Source: Cannabis sativa (taxonomy: Eukaryota > Streptophyta > Magnoliopsida > Rosales > Cannabaceae). From it: 64,000 bases of DNA. Where the stretch lies: contig NC_083601.1 of assembly GCF_029168945.1 (NCBI RefSeq), positions 19,744,160-19,808,159 of the forward strand. The letters are read 5' to 3'. The notes under the pieces are model-generated. The model was given only the letters and a program-made list of their open reading frames with translations, was not told the DNA's origin and did no database searches. The translations under genes were made by a program, and so were the position numbers. Positions 22,553 through 37,190 of the stretch are shown in pieces. Position 1 is the first letter of the stretch. Every line of letters starts with the position of its first letter.

Positions 22553-25350
22553 AACTCCCACTTGCACTAATATAAAACAAAAAGTGCGTTTCAAATAATC
22601 TCAACACCTTGATATACAAATCAAGTGTAGTAGTAGTAAACTCCTCGTAATAGGATCTGAAAGGTTGAATTAAACACAACCTTTTCTCCACCATTACTCT
22701 TCCTTTAATCACAAAATCATTGATAATGTGAAATTCCTCTCTATATGTCTACTCTCTTGGGATATTGGATTCTATATCTTTGGCAACTACTTTTGGTTAA
22801 TCAGGAAATTAACACTAGTAGTTTAAGGCAATTTGGAATGATGCCAAAAATGTATAGAACTTTCCTTAGACTGAATAAGTACCTTTCCTGCAACCTTAAC
22901 ATTCAGTCCCTCTCTGGTAGACCTAGAGACTTCAAATAGGTTTTTACACTTCTCCAAAATCACTATTCCACCCCCAGAGTAACCACCATCTTATCAGAAA
23001 TATTTACTAGCACATAGGCAAATTTCGAAATCTGATGTGGTGTAGTCTAAGAGTTTTAAACACACTCTTATAGACTAACATATAGTTCCTCTTCTTAATC
23101 TTAGGATTTACTTGATTGTCTTCCAATGTTCTTCTCCTGGATTAATCTGATACCTACTCATTACTCCCACTCAACAGCAGGTGTCTGGTCTAAGGCATAC
23201 AAAAGCATATCTAAGACCTCTCACTGTTGATATAAGAAATTCTTTCATGGCTTTATCTTTTCTGGAATAGTGAAGACTTTTCCTTAGATAAATAAAATCT
23301 ATACCTAAGAAGTTGTGAAACTTCTATAGATTTCCATTAGAAAGAAAATACTTCAGCATCTTACTAAAGTAAGTTGCTTGCATTAGAGTAAGTAATTACC
23401 AGGTATACCACAAGCCATAGGTTTAGATAAACTCAAACTTATAATACTAGGAACAGGAAGTTTTGTTAAGTCCATTGAATGGACTTATAAACGAAAATTT
23501 CCTTTTATGTCCTTGTAATAGAAAACTTTAGGTTACTCCATGTGAATGGATTAAACCATAGTTCTATTGGCTTTCTTCTTAGTTTCTTATCTTGACAATC
23601 CATTACTTGTTTAAACTCACAATGGATTTTAATCACTAGTGTCTCCCAAGTCATAAGAAGGTGAGTTCCTAGAAACTCTCCCACTACGACAAGGTACCGT
23701 GAATTATGTCTAAGAAAATGGTATTAACTTCTTTGGTTGTGACAAGACAACAGAGGCAGTGGGATCATCATATGTTATATAAGATGATAGAACACTTTTG
23801 GAATCAAGAATTAAATATCTCCTTTATTTGCTACTTATTTTTCAGACTTAGTCATTTTCTTAGAAAAGTAGTATTTGTTTGAACAAACACTTTCTTATCT
23901 ATTGACAATGGGATGGTCCACCCCTAATCACTTAGAAAAGCTAACAAACCATGGTTAACAGTTCTAGCTTTTCTTAAGATTTTTGATTAGGTCATCCATG
24001 AATCTAGTAATGTTTTACATTAAGTATACAACCATTACATCATTCTGAAATTGTATTACCATAGAAGGAATTAGGCAACGACTAGTAATTAATCATCAAT
24101 ATGCAACTCGAAATTTCTGCGGAGGTAAGTTTGGATATAATTCAAAAATCAATTTAATGATCTTTGAACTGCATATCTACTAACTATTTCTCCACCCCTA
24201 TCAGTTCGCAAGATCTTTAACCACTTACCTTAATGGTTTTAAGCATTGCTAGAAATTAATGAAATTTTTCAAACATTTCAAATTTCTTTGCTAAAAGGTA
24301 TAATCTAGAGTTATCGTTTTAAGAATACAAGAAAAACTCATATCTACCCCTGAATGTACATCCATCTGCGAATGAGATGAACTACTTTCAGTGGATATAG
24401 GCATATTAACTCTTTGCAGAGATTGATCTTGTCAAATCCACTATGAACAAGATACAAATGCCATAGATTAAAAAAAATGTGGTAGTGTCTTTTGATGACA
24501 TAGGTTTAGTTACATCAAAGAGTTATTAGAAAACTGCAAGTGGATCCTGGTCACAGAATATCTAACTCATATTCCATACAGTTTTAATCCATTAATAGAA
24601 GATGGATATTAAACACTTGAGAAAGTGTAACTGTATTGCTTCCTGGAAATAGAAATATACGAAAATTTCTATTTGGAATCTAAAATTAAAATCAAAGACT
24701 TAAATTTATACCAAATATAATGAGTAATTCTATCTTGGACCACCACTACTAATACAAACTCTAAGTCAGATTTGCCCATACAAGTAGGAGATTTCTAAGA
24801 TTGAGGATTTATATCAATTGGGAATAGAATTTCGGGATTATAATCATATGCGTCATTTAATTTCTTAAGAGAAAATATAATGACATGAAATGATTTATAG
24901 ACCATTCATCCAATGATATGTTTTTAAAGCTAATTCGAAATGAATAAGCTAAGAGGAATTAGGATAATTTCGTTTATAAATAAGAATCCAACGATGCTTC
25001 GATTAGCGAAAGACAAAGTAATCTTATTTATGTAATCTTCTTGTTTCATATTGTAAAAATACTAGTCTAAGGTGTCATCAATTGATGAACAGCTAGATGT
25101 TGCATATACAATATTTATCTTTCGAGATCTTACACTATTATGTATGTCTAATGGTGAAAATCCATTAGGGATTTATCTCATTAGAAAAACAAACATGTTA
25201 GACCAACAATGAAGATTCGAAATTAAACTACAACTTAATAACAGAAAATAACATGGTTCAATATAAATTCATACACAATTCAGAAATTATAAACATATAG
25301 CAAGTAGGAATGACTAGTGAAAATACTAAAACATACAATCCTAAATAATT
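22553..25350 (-). pseudogene. Degenerate copia pol/gag of copia-1
   Basis: Nucleotide similarity to copia-2 pol is clear in islands. 22680-22900 parallels 41690-41950 (RNase H end), 23040-23180 parallels 42060-42185, 23660-23930 parallels 43230-43510, 24120-24240 parallels 43830-43930 (the CAGTTCGCAAGATCTTTAA word), and 25240-25300 parallels 45260-45300. Order is kept, but about one quarter of the gag-protease-integrase length is missing and no reading frame survives. It is a gutted gag-pol. Confidence 0.8.
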
Positions 25351-28300
25351 TCCAAGGTTTTCAACAAACTGATACAGTGTCCCGGTAGGCGAGAGTCAAA
25401 GCATCATTTATTGAATAGAGTTGTCAACTCATCTAAAATAGAAACCATTCTAGCAACCTTTTATTCGATCAAAATAAGAATCCAACGTTGTCCCGGTAGG
25501 CGAGAGTCAAGGTTATTCTCATTTTATGAGCTTCCACCATTGTTTCATGTTTTATGAGTTTATCTCTAAGTAGTCACCGTAGGGGAGAGTCTAAATAGAG
25601 ACGAAAACTCACAAAACACTTATCAAATGAAATCTTACGGTGTTAAATGCGTTCAATGAATAACCATCCATAGGGGGACGAAGTCTAGCGTCTCGAGGTT
25701 ATATTGAAAACATTTAACTTTTGTAAGACCAACAATGGAGATCGAATATCTTAATAATAATCAAGCTCATTATTTAAAGTAAGTTGTATTTTCTTTGATT
25801 CTCTTAATTTAATTTATTTATTTTAAATATATATTTATTTAAAATTTCGAATTTAGAATGAAAAATTCTAAATATAAATTTTAATTTAATATTTATAAAT
25901 TTTACTTAGATGGATATGAAAATAACATGAATTATTTCCATCTTAGTAATAATTTCCAATAAATATTTAGAAAAATATTCAATTTAAGTTGTTACAAAAT
26001 TAATATAAATTAATTTACAACTCAAATTTAATTTTCTATAAATATATATTGCATTTCGAAAAATTAAAGTATTTAAGAATACAATTTTTGAAAATGCATG
26101 TTAAAATAAAAAATTAATCCTGGAAAAATTATTCTAATTTAATGTTGGCCCAAAATTAATTTACAACAAAAAATATAATTTTCCTATTTAATCAAATATA
26201 TAAGAAAAATTTCAAATATTTAAGTATGATGATGAAAATAAACTTAAATATTAATTTTCTATTTAATTAAATACACTAGAAAAATACTTCAAGCAAAAAT
26301 ATCATCTATCTAGATTTTCCTTTGACTAATTAATTCAATTTCTAATAACATACTTTAATTCAATTTATTTTAAATTAATCAATAAATGAAAAAAATCATT
26401 GATTTAAGTTGATCCAAGAATTAATTAAAATAAAAAATTAATTTACAACTTAATCTATTTTTCAAGATAAAATTCGAAATTCTAGCATTTAAAAAAAATG
26501 CAATTTCGAAAATTGATTAATAAAATAAAGAAAAAATATATTTTGAAAATTATTTAAATTTAGTTGAAAAAATAAATTTCAACTAAAAATAATTTTCTAT
26601 TTAATTAAATGTCATGAAAAAGAAATATTTAAGTATGATGATAAAAATCAACTTAGATATTCAATTTTCAAATTAATTAAATGTATTAAATTCAAGAAAT
26701 AAATAATTAAGTGTAGAGAAGGCTTAATTATTAGTCTCTAGTTTAATACTAGGAAAAATATACTTAAAATAAATTGTACCAAAATTAATTATATAAATAA
26801 TTAATTTCACAATGTATAATATTTTCCTATTTAATATTAGAAATAATAAGTAGTCTAGAAATAACTATCTAGAAAATATCTTATTTGACTAAGTATCTTT
26901 TCCACAAAATTTGAAAAAATATCTAATTTAAGTTGTATTAGAAAAAATCTAGAACTTAAATATTTTTCAAATTTAAATTTAATTAAATATCAAAAATTAA
27001 GTTGTAACCACTTAATTTGAAAATATTCCATTTTAAGTTAATATTCGAAAAGATATTAACTTAAAAAATATCTAAAGAATCTTAATAACCAATGCCTAAA
27101 ATTCCTCAACTTAATTTTGAAATTTGAAATTCAAAAGATATTCAGATTTAAGTTGGTTAGTTGTAGATAACTAAATATCAACTTAAATAAGAATATTTAA
27201 TGAAAAATTTAAATTAAGTTCCAGAAAGAATCTAGATGGTTATAATTCTATATTTAATTAAATACAAGAAAATACATATAAATTAGCTTAGAATAAAGAA
27301 TTCTTTAAACTATAATTTTCTTAAATTAATTTCAAAATAAATAAAATTAATTATGTTGCTAATCAATTTTATTAGGTTAAACTAGTGTAATTAACCTAGT
27401 ACAGTTGTTCAAATCAGGCAAATGGGCCTTCACAATTGGGGTGGTTCATGTGAGGGGGTGCTGGGTTCAGTATGTCGTACCCACTTCTATGGCTCCCAAC
27501 TCTCACACAAGGCCCAAAAGAGAGGAATTTAACCTTAATAAGAACAACTGTTATTAATTGAATAAGCCCAATAACTAAATGAGCCTAAATAAATTCTATC
27601 AAGAACTATGATAATTTATTTTAGCAACAACAACCTATATGTATCTATAATCAAATTAAACACATAGGCTCACACAGGCACACTTTGGATGGGTCCTATC
27701 ATGTTGCTAGGTCATACACAGATGAAAGAAGATTGTAAATATACCTGTTACAAATTATTAACTTGACCAAGGGAGCCATCAGATCATTAGATCTGGCAAA
27801 AAGTAACCATGGCTATTTGCAATCAAGTAATAATAGGTTTTGAAAACTTACAAACAAGCTAAAACACATACTCCTGCAACAAGGTTAGCTGGATAGTTGG
27901 ATGTAGGATTTATTTAATTTTAAATTAAATATTTAATTTCGAAATAATTAATTAAATAAAAAAAATTTCGAAAAAATTAAAAAAAATTGAAAAATTCGAA
28001 ATTTTTAAAAAATTTAAATTTAAAATTAAACCTACAATTTTTGAAAAATTAGGTTTCAACCAACCTAAATATCATTTCAAAAATTTGCTAACTACTTTTA
28101 AATTTTAAATGTTATTTTATAAATAAAAATTAAATAAAAAATTAGAAAAGATAAATAAATATCTTTTTCAAATTTTAAATGTAATTTAAATAAATAAAAT
28201 AACAAAATTTAAAAAATTAGCAAAATATCTTATATCATTTAAAAATTACATGATTATAAATATCTTATTTTTAAATTTAAAATAAGATAAGATATAATCA

Positions 28301-28831
28301 AATTTTAAAATAAGATAGATTTTTTTAAGCAAGAAGATAGATACTAATTCTATTCAAATTCAAATTACACTAATATCTTGAATTAAATTTAAAAAATATT
28401 AAATTAATTCAAAATGATAATTAGAATTGAATTAGGAATAGTAATAGTATAAATACAAAACTATACCAAAAATCGGAAGCTAATTCCATGAAAAAGCATG
28501 AAAAATTGAAGAAAAACAAAAAAATTGTGAACTGTACGGACAGTTTTCGCGATCGCAGGAAAATTTCAGCACAGCTCCGATTTTTTCGAATCTTCAAAAA
28601 ATCATAACTAATTCAAATAAAATCGAAATTGAGTTCTGTAAAAGGCTAACTTGCTTAATTTTTTCCATACTATCCAATAAAAATAATTCCAGAAATAGAA
28701 TCGCAATTATTTTTCACGAAAATTTACAAACATCAATCAATCATCAAATAACACTCAATACAACATGATACCATCCAAAAACATACAAACAATCGTTTTA
28801 AAGTCCAAATTTCTTGCAAGTAAATCAATTA
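25351..28831 (-). other. Long AT-rich leader of copia-1
   Basis: Between primer site and gag remnant; non-coding. Contains four regularly placed short stem-loops (25380-25680) shared in position with copia-2. A block at about 27405-27560 (AATGGGCCTTCACAATTGGG and following) is conserved in copia-2 at 46360-46480. The last 300 bases before the primer site are also conserved. The middle is extremely AT-rich. Confidence 0.6.
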
Positions 28832-28848
28832 CCATGGCTCTGAGGCCA
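28832..28848 (-). promoter_or_regulatory. Primer binding site of copia-1 (variant initiator tRNA-Met)
   Basis: Minus strand TGGCCTCAGAGCCATGG, two bases from the LTR. Plant initiator tRNA-Met predicts TGGTATCAGAGCCA, so positions 4 and 5 differ. Confidence 0.7.
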
Positions 28849-28850
28849 GT

Positions 28851-30748
28851 TGTTGGAAATTTATTTTACCAGGATCTTAGATCTACTCACAAGTATGTTT
28901 ATTAACATCCTAAATAAGAACTTTCTAAAACGATAAATTAAACACATATAAAGTTTAAGAAACCTTACATTGGGTGCAGCGGAATATAATGACTCCTTCC
29001 GTTCAGATATCTAGCCCTTGATTCCTTTCTGTAGCAGAGCATTATCAATATCTGAACCTGGATCTCTTTCTCTGAATCTTTGATGCTGAAACCTCCTTCT
29101 TGTTGAAAGTCTTTCTTCACGATCTTCCTCACTATGATTGAGGTATCACTTGCTGTGTGTGGGCACTACTCATACACTAAGAATTTCAAAATTCAAGAGG
29201 GAAGAGAAAGAAGAAGTGGCAGCTAAAGATAGGGAGAGAGAAAGGCTCAGGTTTTTCTCTGAAGGAAAAATAGAAAATTTAAGTGTAATTTTCCTGAAGC
29301 CTTCACTATCTATTTATAGCATTCCACTAGGGTTAGGTTTGAATTATTTGGCATTAAAATAATGAAAAAATCAGTTTAAATTCCTACAAAAGTGGCTGGC
29401 CCTATACAAGTGGATTTGGGCCTCACTTTTTGCAATTTTGCAGTTTTATCTTTTCTGCATCTGATTTTCTCAAAAACGCCAATTTTCTAATTCAACCATT
29501 TAAATGCCAATTCTAACTATTTAATAACTATAAATAATTATTAAATAATATTGTCATTTATCATATTTATTAATTGAACCATACAAAGTATCATAATTAA
29601 CAAATATGCCCCTATAAACTCTTTCTTTACAATTTCGCCCTTACTTAGTGAAAAATTCACAAATAGACATAGTCTAATTTGAGAATTATAATTGATCAAT
29701 CAAAACCAATTACATGAGTCTTACAAGCAATATCATCTCAACTAGTGGGGGGACCATGGGTCTATCTAACCGAGCTTCCAATAAGTAGATCAAGAATTTA
29801 GGACTAAAATTCACTGACTTATTAATTCTTCGTTGAATCCACGCATAGAACTTAGAATTGCACTCTCAGTATATAGAATGCTCTATATGTTCCACCATAT
29901 AGACACATCATTAGTTATCCATTGTTATAATCCTAATGTGATCAATGATCCTCTATATGAATGATCTACACAGTAAAGGGATTAAATTACCGTAACACCC
30001 TACTATGTATTTTATCCTTAAAACACTTGACCCCGTATAAATGATATTTCAGCTTATGTGAAATGAGATCTCCACCATTTATTTTCGTTTGGTCAAGCTC
30101 GAAGGAGATCATCCTTTGCTTACTATTCGCCAGATAAAAGCTATAGATTCCATGTTTATGCTAGCGCTCCCACTCAATTGCACTACCGTGTTCCCAAAAT
30201 GTACGTATCACCCTGACCTAAAAGTAGGCTTAACTAACAAATCAAAGAACACGAATAGCCTTTCAAGATTGAGCCTAATCATAACAGGATTAAGATCATT
30301 TGATCTAGGATCAACTAGGCGATATTGACTTGAATAGATTTTACGGTAAGTTTAATTAAATCTAAGTCAAAGTTCAATATCGGTCCCTTCCGATGCATAC
30401 TCCATGCATCCAACCTGAGCTTTACTTTAACCAATGTTCTGGAAAGAACATAGCACTTCTCCAAATGCAAGTAAACTCTATTGTAGATTATCATATCAGT
30501 AAAACCCTAAGTCTGATAAATCTAGGAAACTTTATTCACATAGTCATGTTTACTTTCCAATGTGATGACAGCACAATAAACAGGATCAAGTATGTGAAAA
30601 GGGTTTCAGATGAATTCATACATTATGTACATGTAATCATGAAATAAATCATGTGAACCATGCAACATTAAATGTTATTTCTAATCTATATTAATAAGTA
30701 AATCTGATTATATTGAAATGAGTTTTATTTAGGGCATAAAACCCAACA
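28851..30748 (-). repeat. 5' LTR of copia-1
   Basis: Partner of 20655-22552, nearly identical. TATAAATA on the minus strand corresponds to 29318-29311 and is a plausible core promoter. Ends CCCAACA against the chromovirus sequence, with the ATACA duplication following. Confidence 0.92.
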
Positions 30749-31487
30749 ATACACTGGGTCGAATACACCCAATGTCAAGCATCCCCTGAAGTTGCAACTT
30801 AAGCTCCTTGAGTTCTGCTGGAGCCATCCTATATGGAGCTTTAGAAACAGGTTCGACTCCAGGTGCCAAATCAATTACAAAATCAATCTCTCGCTGTGGC
30901 GGCAATCCCGGCAACTCCTCGAGAAACACGTCAAGAAAATCTTTTACCACCCTGACTACCTCAGGCCCAAATGTTTCAGGTCTGCTGGAGTCAAATACCA
31001 CCGCTAGAAATCCTACACAACCATTGCATAGTAAATCTTTAGCCCTCAGCTCAGAAATAACCGGGATCCGAGACCCCTGAACTGATCCAACATAAACAAA
31101 TGGATCTTCACCTTCCGGCTGAAAAGTCACCATTTTACGCCTACAATCTATACTGGCCGAATACTTGGATAGAAAATCCATTCCCAGTATAATGTCAAAC
31201 TCAGTTAATTTCAATTCTATGAGGTCAGTACTCAATTCCCTATCTTCGATCCTAATTGGCATAGACCTAATGCGGCTATTAGAGATAACCAATTCCCCGC
31301 TAGGCATTAGGGTTCCAAACCCTCTTTCTAAAATATCACAAGGCCTACCCAAAAGATCAATTACTCTTGTAGCTACATATGAGCGTGTAGCTCCCGAGTC
31401 AAATAATACTGTAAACAACAAGTTGTTGACGGGAAGCTGACTGTCACAATGAAGGACCGGCCGCGGCATCGCCTTGGGTGATGGCAA
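30749..31487 (-). pseudogene. Chromovirus protease and RT N-terminus
   Basis: Minus-strand reading has the retropepsin active site LFDSGATRSYV, then the linker (DFLDVFLEELPGLPP, EIDFVIDLAPG) and the RT start (QLQGMLDIGCIRPS), where copia-1 interrupts it. The RT resumes at 20654. It is in a different frame from gag: a small indel near 31440-31450 separates gag from protease, although this lineage normally has one gag-pol frame. Confidence 0.9.
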
Positions 31488-32670
31488 ACACTCGAGCAGG
31501 AACTGGTTTCACTTCTGCTTTCGGCTCCTCTTTCTTTGCCTGGGGGCAATCTTTCTTGAAATGCCCCACCATGCCACACAGGAAGCATGTCTTCCGGTTA
31601 CACTCTCCCGGATGATGTTTCTTGCACCGTGGACACTCAGGGTAAGAGTAACCCTGGCGTCCTCCTCTGCCTTGGTTCCCACGGAACCGCTTACTTTGCC
31701 CCGAGCCACCAGAAGCTGGAACAACTTTTCTTTTCTGCTCAGTGGTGGAATCACCACCATCCCTACCATAAACAGGAGTAGGAACAGTGGGGGTTCCACC
31801 AACACTCGGAGTCACCCGGGGCTCTTGAAGGAATTTCACTGCACCCTCGGCTCTCAAAGCCTTTTCAACCATCTCTGCATATGTGGTTGCTTCAGTGGTA
31901 GTAATCACTAGATCATGCCGAATCTTTGCACTCAAACCCGCCAAATATTTTTCTTTCTTACTGAAGTCGGTTGGGACAATCCCAACTGCAAGCTTGGCCA
32001 AACGGTCAAACTTTGTCGTATACTCTGTAACCGACATTCCCTCAGTTTGAACTAATTCAGTGAACTCTTTCCGCTTCGCACTGCGGACCGCTTCATTGTA
32101 ATACTTGGAGTTAAACAACTCCTTGAATTCTTCCCAAGTCATCAGCGTGACGTCTCGAGTGAGGGTTATCAACTCCCACCACACGAGAGCGTCTTCCTGA
32201 AACTGAAAAGTGGCGCAGGTCACCCGGTCATTTCCAACCACTCCCATAAAATTGAGAATACGATCAATCACCGAAAGCCACTGCTCGGCCTTCATCACAT
32301 CAGGACCTCCCAGAAACACTGGAGGTGCCTGTTTCTGGAATCTTTCGTACAACGGCTCCATACGGTTGCCAACAACAGGTTGTTCTGCTGGCACCGCAGG
32401 AACTGCAACGGCCTGAACCACTTGAGGAGGCACGGCAGGAGGACCCTGCTGCCTCAATCTTTGAATCTATTCATCTTGTTGGCGGATTCTATCTTGCATT
32501 TCAGCAAATCTTTGCTCCCAGTCAGGAGGAGCTTGAGGTGGATTTACAGGGCGACCACCCTGAGCTCTGCCACGGCCACGGCCGCGACCACGAGGATTTT
32601 AAGGATTCCTCTGACCGCCTCCGGTCTCAACCATGCCACCCTGACTTCTTGTATTTCGCGGGGCGTCCAT
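31444..32670 (-). pseudogene. Chromovirus gag with two in-frame stops
   Basis: Reads from ATG at 32670 in one frame. The N-terminus is Arg/Gly-rich, followed by a capsid domain (FLGGPDVMKAEQWL, LFNSKYYNEAVRSAKRKEF) and a CCHC zinc knuckle (CFLCGMVGHFKKDC) preceded by a CPRCKKHHPGEC pair. In-frame stops are TAA at 32601-32599 and TAG at 32469-32467, both N-terminal to the capsid. The product would be the structural protein of the virus-like particle. Confidence 0.88.
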
Positions 32671-32939
32671 TTAATAGGACTTAGCCTGCGAATCCATAAG
32701 CCAGGCAGGTTAGACAGCGATCAAAACTTAACACCGCACTTAAAGACTTAAAGGCAACACACTTTCTCTTTCTTTTTTTTATAAATAATTAATTAAAATC
32801 TAATATGCTTCCTAACATGCTTTCACATTCATCTTTATTTAAAGTACTAAACAAGTACAGGCTTACTGAACCGTGAACCGAGCTTTCTCTAATGAAGATT
32901 GTACATGTCTTAGCAAGCTTCGGTAGACAAACCTGGCGA

Positions 32940-32950
32940 CTCTGATACCA
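32940..32950 (-). promoter_or_regulatory. Primer binding site of the chromovirus
   Basis: Minus strand TGGTATCAGAG, four bases inside the 5' LTR. Complementary to the 3' end of initiator tRNA-Met. Confidence 0.85.
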
Positions 32951-32954
32951 AAAT

Positions 32955-35137
<2,183 letters not shown>

Positions 35138-35142
35138 ATTCC

Positions 35143-35929
35143 TCTCTGAGAATTAATTAAATTTTTTATTTAAAAAAAAAATCATTATTAGATGGACATT
35201 TTCTACTAGACATACTTATTTTAGGTAGGAAAAAATAAATTTTAAAAAAATCCACAATAATTGCAATGGAAAAAATAAAATAAAAACCTAAATTATTTCA
35301 TATATATATATATAGAAATTAACAACAATTAATCAAAATAATAATTAAAAAAAATATATGTGTACATATTGTATATATGAGTTCCATATATAAAGAAGTG
35401 TTCCATATATATGGGTGCACTTATATATGTGTACCTATTAAAAAGTATTCCAATAGTAAATATGTGATTATAGACATAATTTAACGATTTTATACTTCTT
35501 CTTACTAAGAGGAAATTCCAAATTTGAATTCAGCCGAAAAATAAAAAAAATATATATGGTGTATACAGTATACTGTACATTATATTTGATGCAGGTATGT
35601 GTCACGGTTGGATTAAAAAAGGCCACCATATTTGTAGTCCGTTAGAGATGGCTTAAATTTATGGGCTATTTTCAAAAATATGGGAAAAATTATTAAGGTT
35701 ATGACAAATATGGCATAAAAAGTAAATGTCACTAAATATGGCATTATCTAACCAATCAAACTAAAAAATATAGTTTTTTTTCTATAAAAAACTATATAAA
35801 ACATTAAAAAGAATTTGAATTTAAAATTCATAAAAAATAAAAACTTAATTAAATTACCATAAAAAAATATTAAAATTCCCTTCATATTTATTTTTTTAAA
35901 AAAATTAAACAAATAAAACTATAGTGATT
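35143..35929. other. AT-rich spacer
   Basis: Follows the chromovirus and may include the other side of the hAT relic into which it inserted. I cannot show coding. A palindromic GTATACAGTATACTGTAC lies near 35561-35580. Repeated 'AATATGGCATAA' words (35700-35750) hint at another small element. Confidence 0.35.
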
Positions 35930-36520
35930 GCCGAAGTTGTCACTCGTATTGGAAAAGTCACCGGAGTTTACTGTCGGCACCGAAAAAGTCGTCGGAGTAG
36001 CCGCCGGTGCCGGAAAAGTCACCGAAGTTGCTGCTGGCATCGAAAAAATCGTCATAATTAGCATTGTCGCTGGAAAAATCACCAAGAAACTGGTTTCTTG
36101 GTCATTTTTCCGGTAATTTTACCGGTGACAATGTCAAGTCCGACGACTATTCTGGAGTTTGATGTCGGTGCCGAAAAAGTTGTCGGAGTAGTTCCTGGTG
36201 TTGGAAAAATTGTCGGAGTTATTGCCGGCGTAAAAAAATTCGTCAGAATTGGCATTCTCGTCGGCAAAATCATTAGAAAAATCACCAAGAAAGTGGTTTT
36301 TTCATCAAGAAACTAGTTTCTTCACCAAGAAAGTGGTTTCTTCATCAAGGAACTAATTTTGTTACACAACAATAATAAAGATTATGAAAACAAAACAAAA
36401 ATGATATACACTGAAAATAATTGAAACCAGTTTCATCAATCAACCAAATAAAGAAAAAAAAATACAAAAAAAATTACCAAGAAACTGGTTTCTTCATCGA
36501 GAAATTGGTTTCTTGATGAA
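35930..36520. repeat. Minisatellites: GTCGGNGNNG-type units and palindromic AAGAAAC..GTTTCTT units
   Basis: 35935-36065 and 36150-36260 are arrays of degenerate units of about 36 bases with the words GAAAAAGTCGTCGGAGTAG and GCCGGTGCCGGAAAAGTC. They read on the plus strand as repeated Gly-Val-Ala peptides, but the frame is short and broken. They are separated by, and followed by (36290-36350, 36475-36520), units of about 20 bases built on the near-palindrome AAGAAACTGGTTTCTT. Confidence 0.65.
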
Positions 36521-36954
36521 GAATGTTAATTCTATTTTTGGCATATTTAATTGACAAAAATATTTTATGGTTTCCTATTAATTTCGGCTGGAGTGTTTAA
36601 TATGGTTTCCCTATTTGTGTATATCTAAACTTGGAAGGAAAGTTGTCTAGCTTTCCTATTTATGGAAATTGAGGTAAATATGGTAAGTTTTGATTACACA
36701 TTTATTCTTTTCTAACCAGCTGTTAATCTGATCTTGTGTTGAGTTTCTCATTTTCTTAGATCAGGTTTCTTGAAGAGAAAACCGGAGCTAAACTTTCCTT
36801 TTCTATAAAAGGAAAGTTGTAGTTACTGCCCACGATTCTGTAGGTACAGAAACGGAAATTCCTGGACTGATTGAAGAATTATTTTAGGGAAGTTCCTAGT
36901 GGGTTGAGGTCTTATTCAGACCGAATGTAAGCTGTCTATGAGATGTATATTCAT

Positions 36955-36962
36955 TATAAATA
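36955..36962 (+). promoter_or_regulatory. TATA box of the Sirevirus-like LTR
   Basis: TATAAATA with a GC-poor upstream. It places the probable transcript start near 36985-36995, so the hairpin array at 37191 would lie about 200 bases inside the RNA. Confidence 0.6.
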
Positions 36963-37190
36963 CATCCTATAGCTGCTAGGTTTTGGATCTCTTTCACACA
37001 CTTAGAATTGTATTCATATCTTAAGGAAAGAGTGTCTTTGTTTTGTTAACTCTTTTATTCACTTTCATATCTTAAGAAAAGAGTGTCTTTGTTATGTAGA
37101 GAAGAGTTGTTCTACTCTTACTCTGTTTATTTGTTGTTTGTATTGTCTTGAGTCTGTATTCAAGTCTACAACGAAGAAGAACATCAGTGC

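Larger units (their letters stand above)
20655..30748 (-). mobile_element. Ty1/copia element 'copia-1', recent but non-coding, nested in chromovirus RT
   Basis: LTRs of exactly 1,898 bases at 20655-22552 and 28851-30748, starting TGTTGG and ending CAACA (left copy CAAACA). Target duplication ATACA at 20650-20654 and 30749-30753. The polypurine tract (GTGGGAGTT on the minus strand) follows the left LTR and the tRNA-Met-like primer site precedes the right LTR, so it reads minus. About nine LTR differences were counted by eye (about 0.5%). The interior is a decayed relative of copia-2 with no minus-strand ORF above 60 codons. It must have moved using proteins supplied in trans. Confidence 0.92.
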
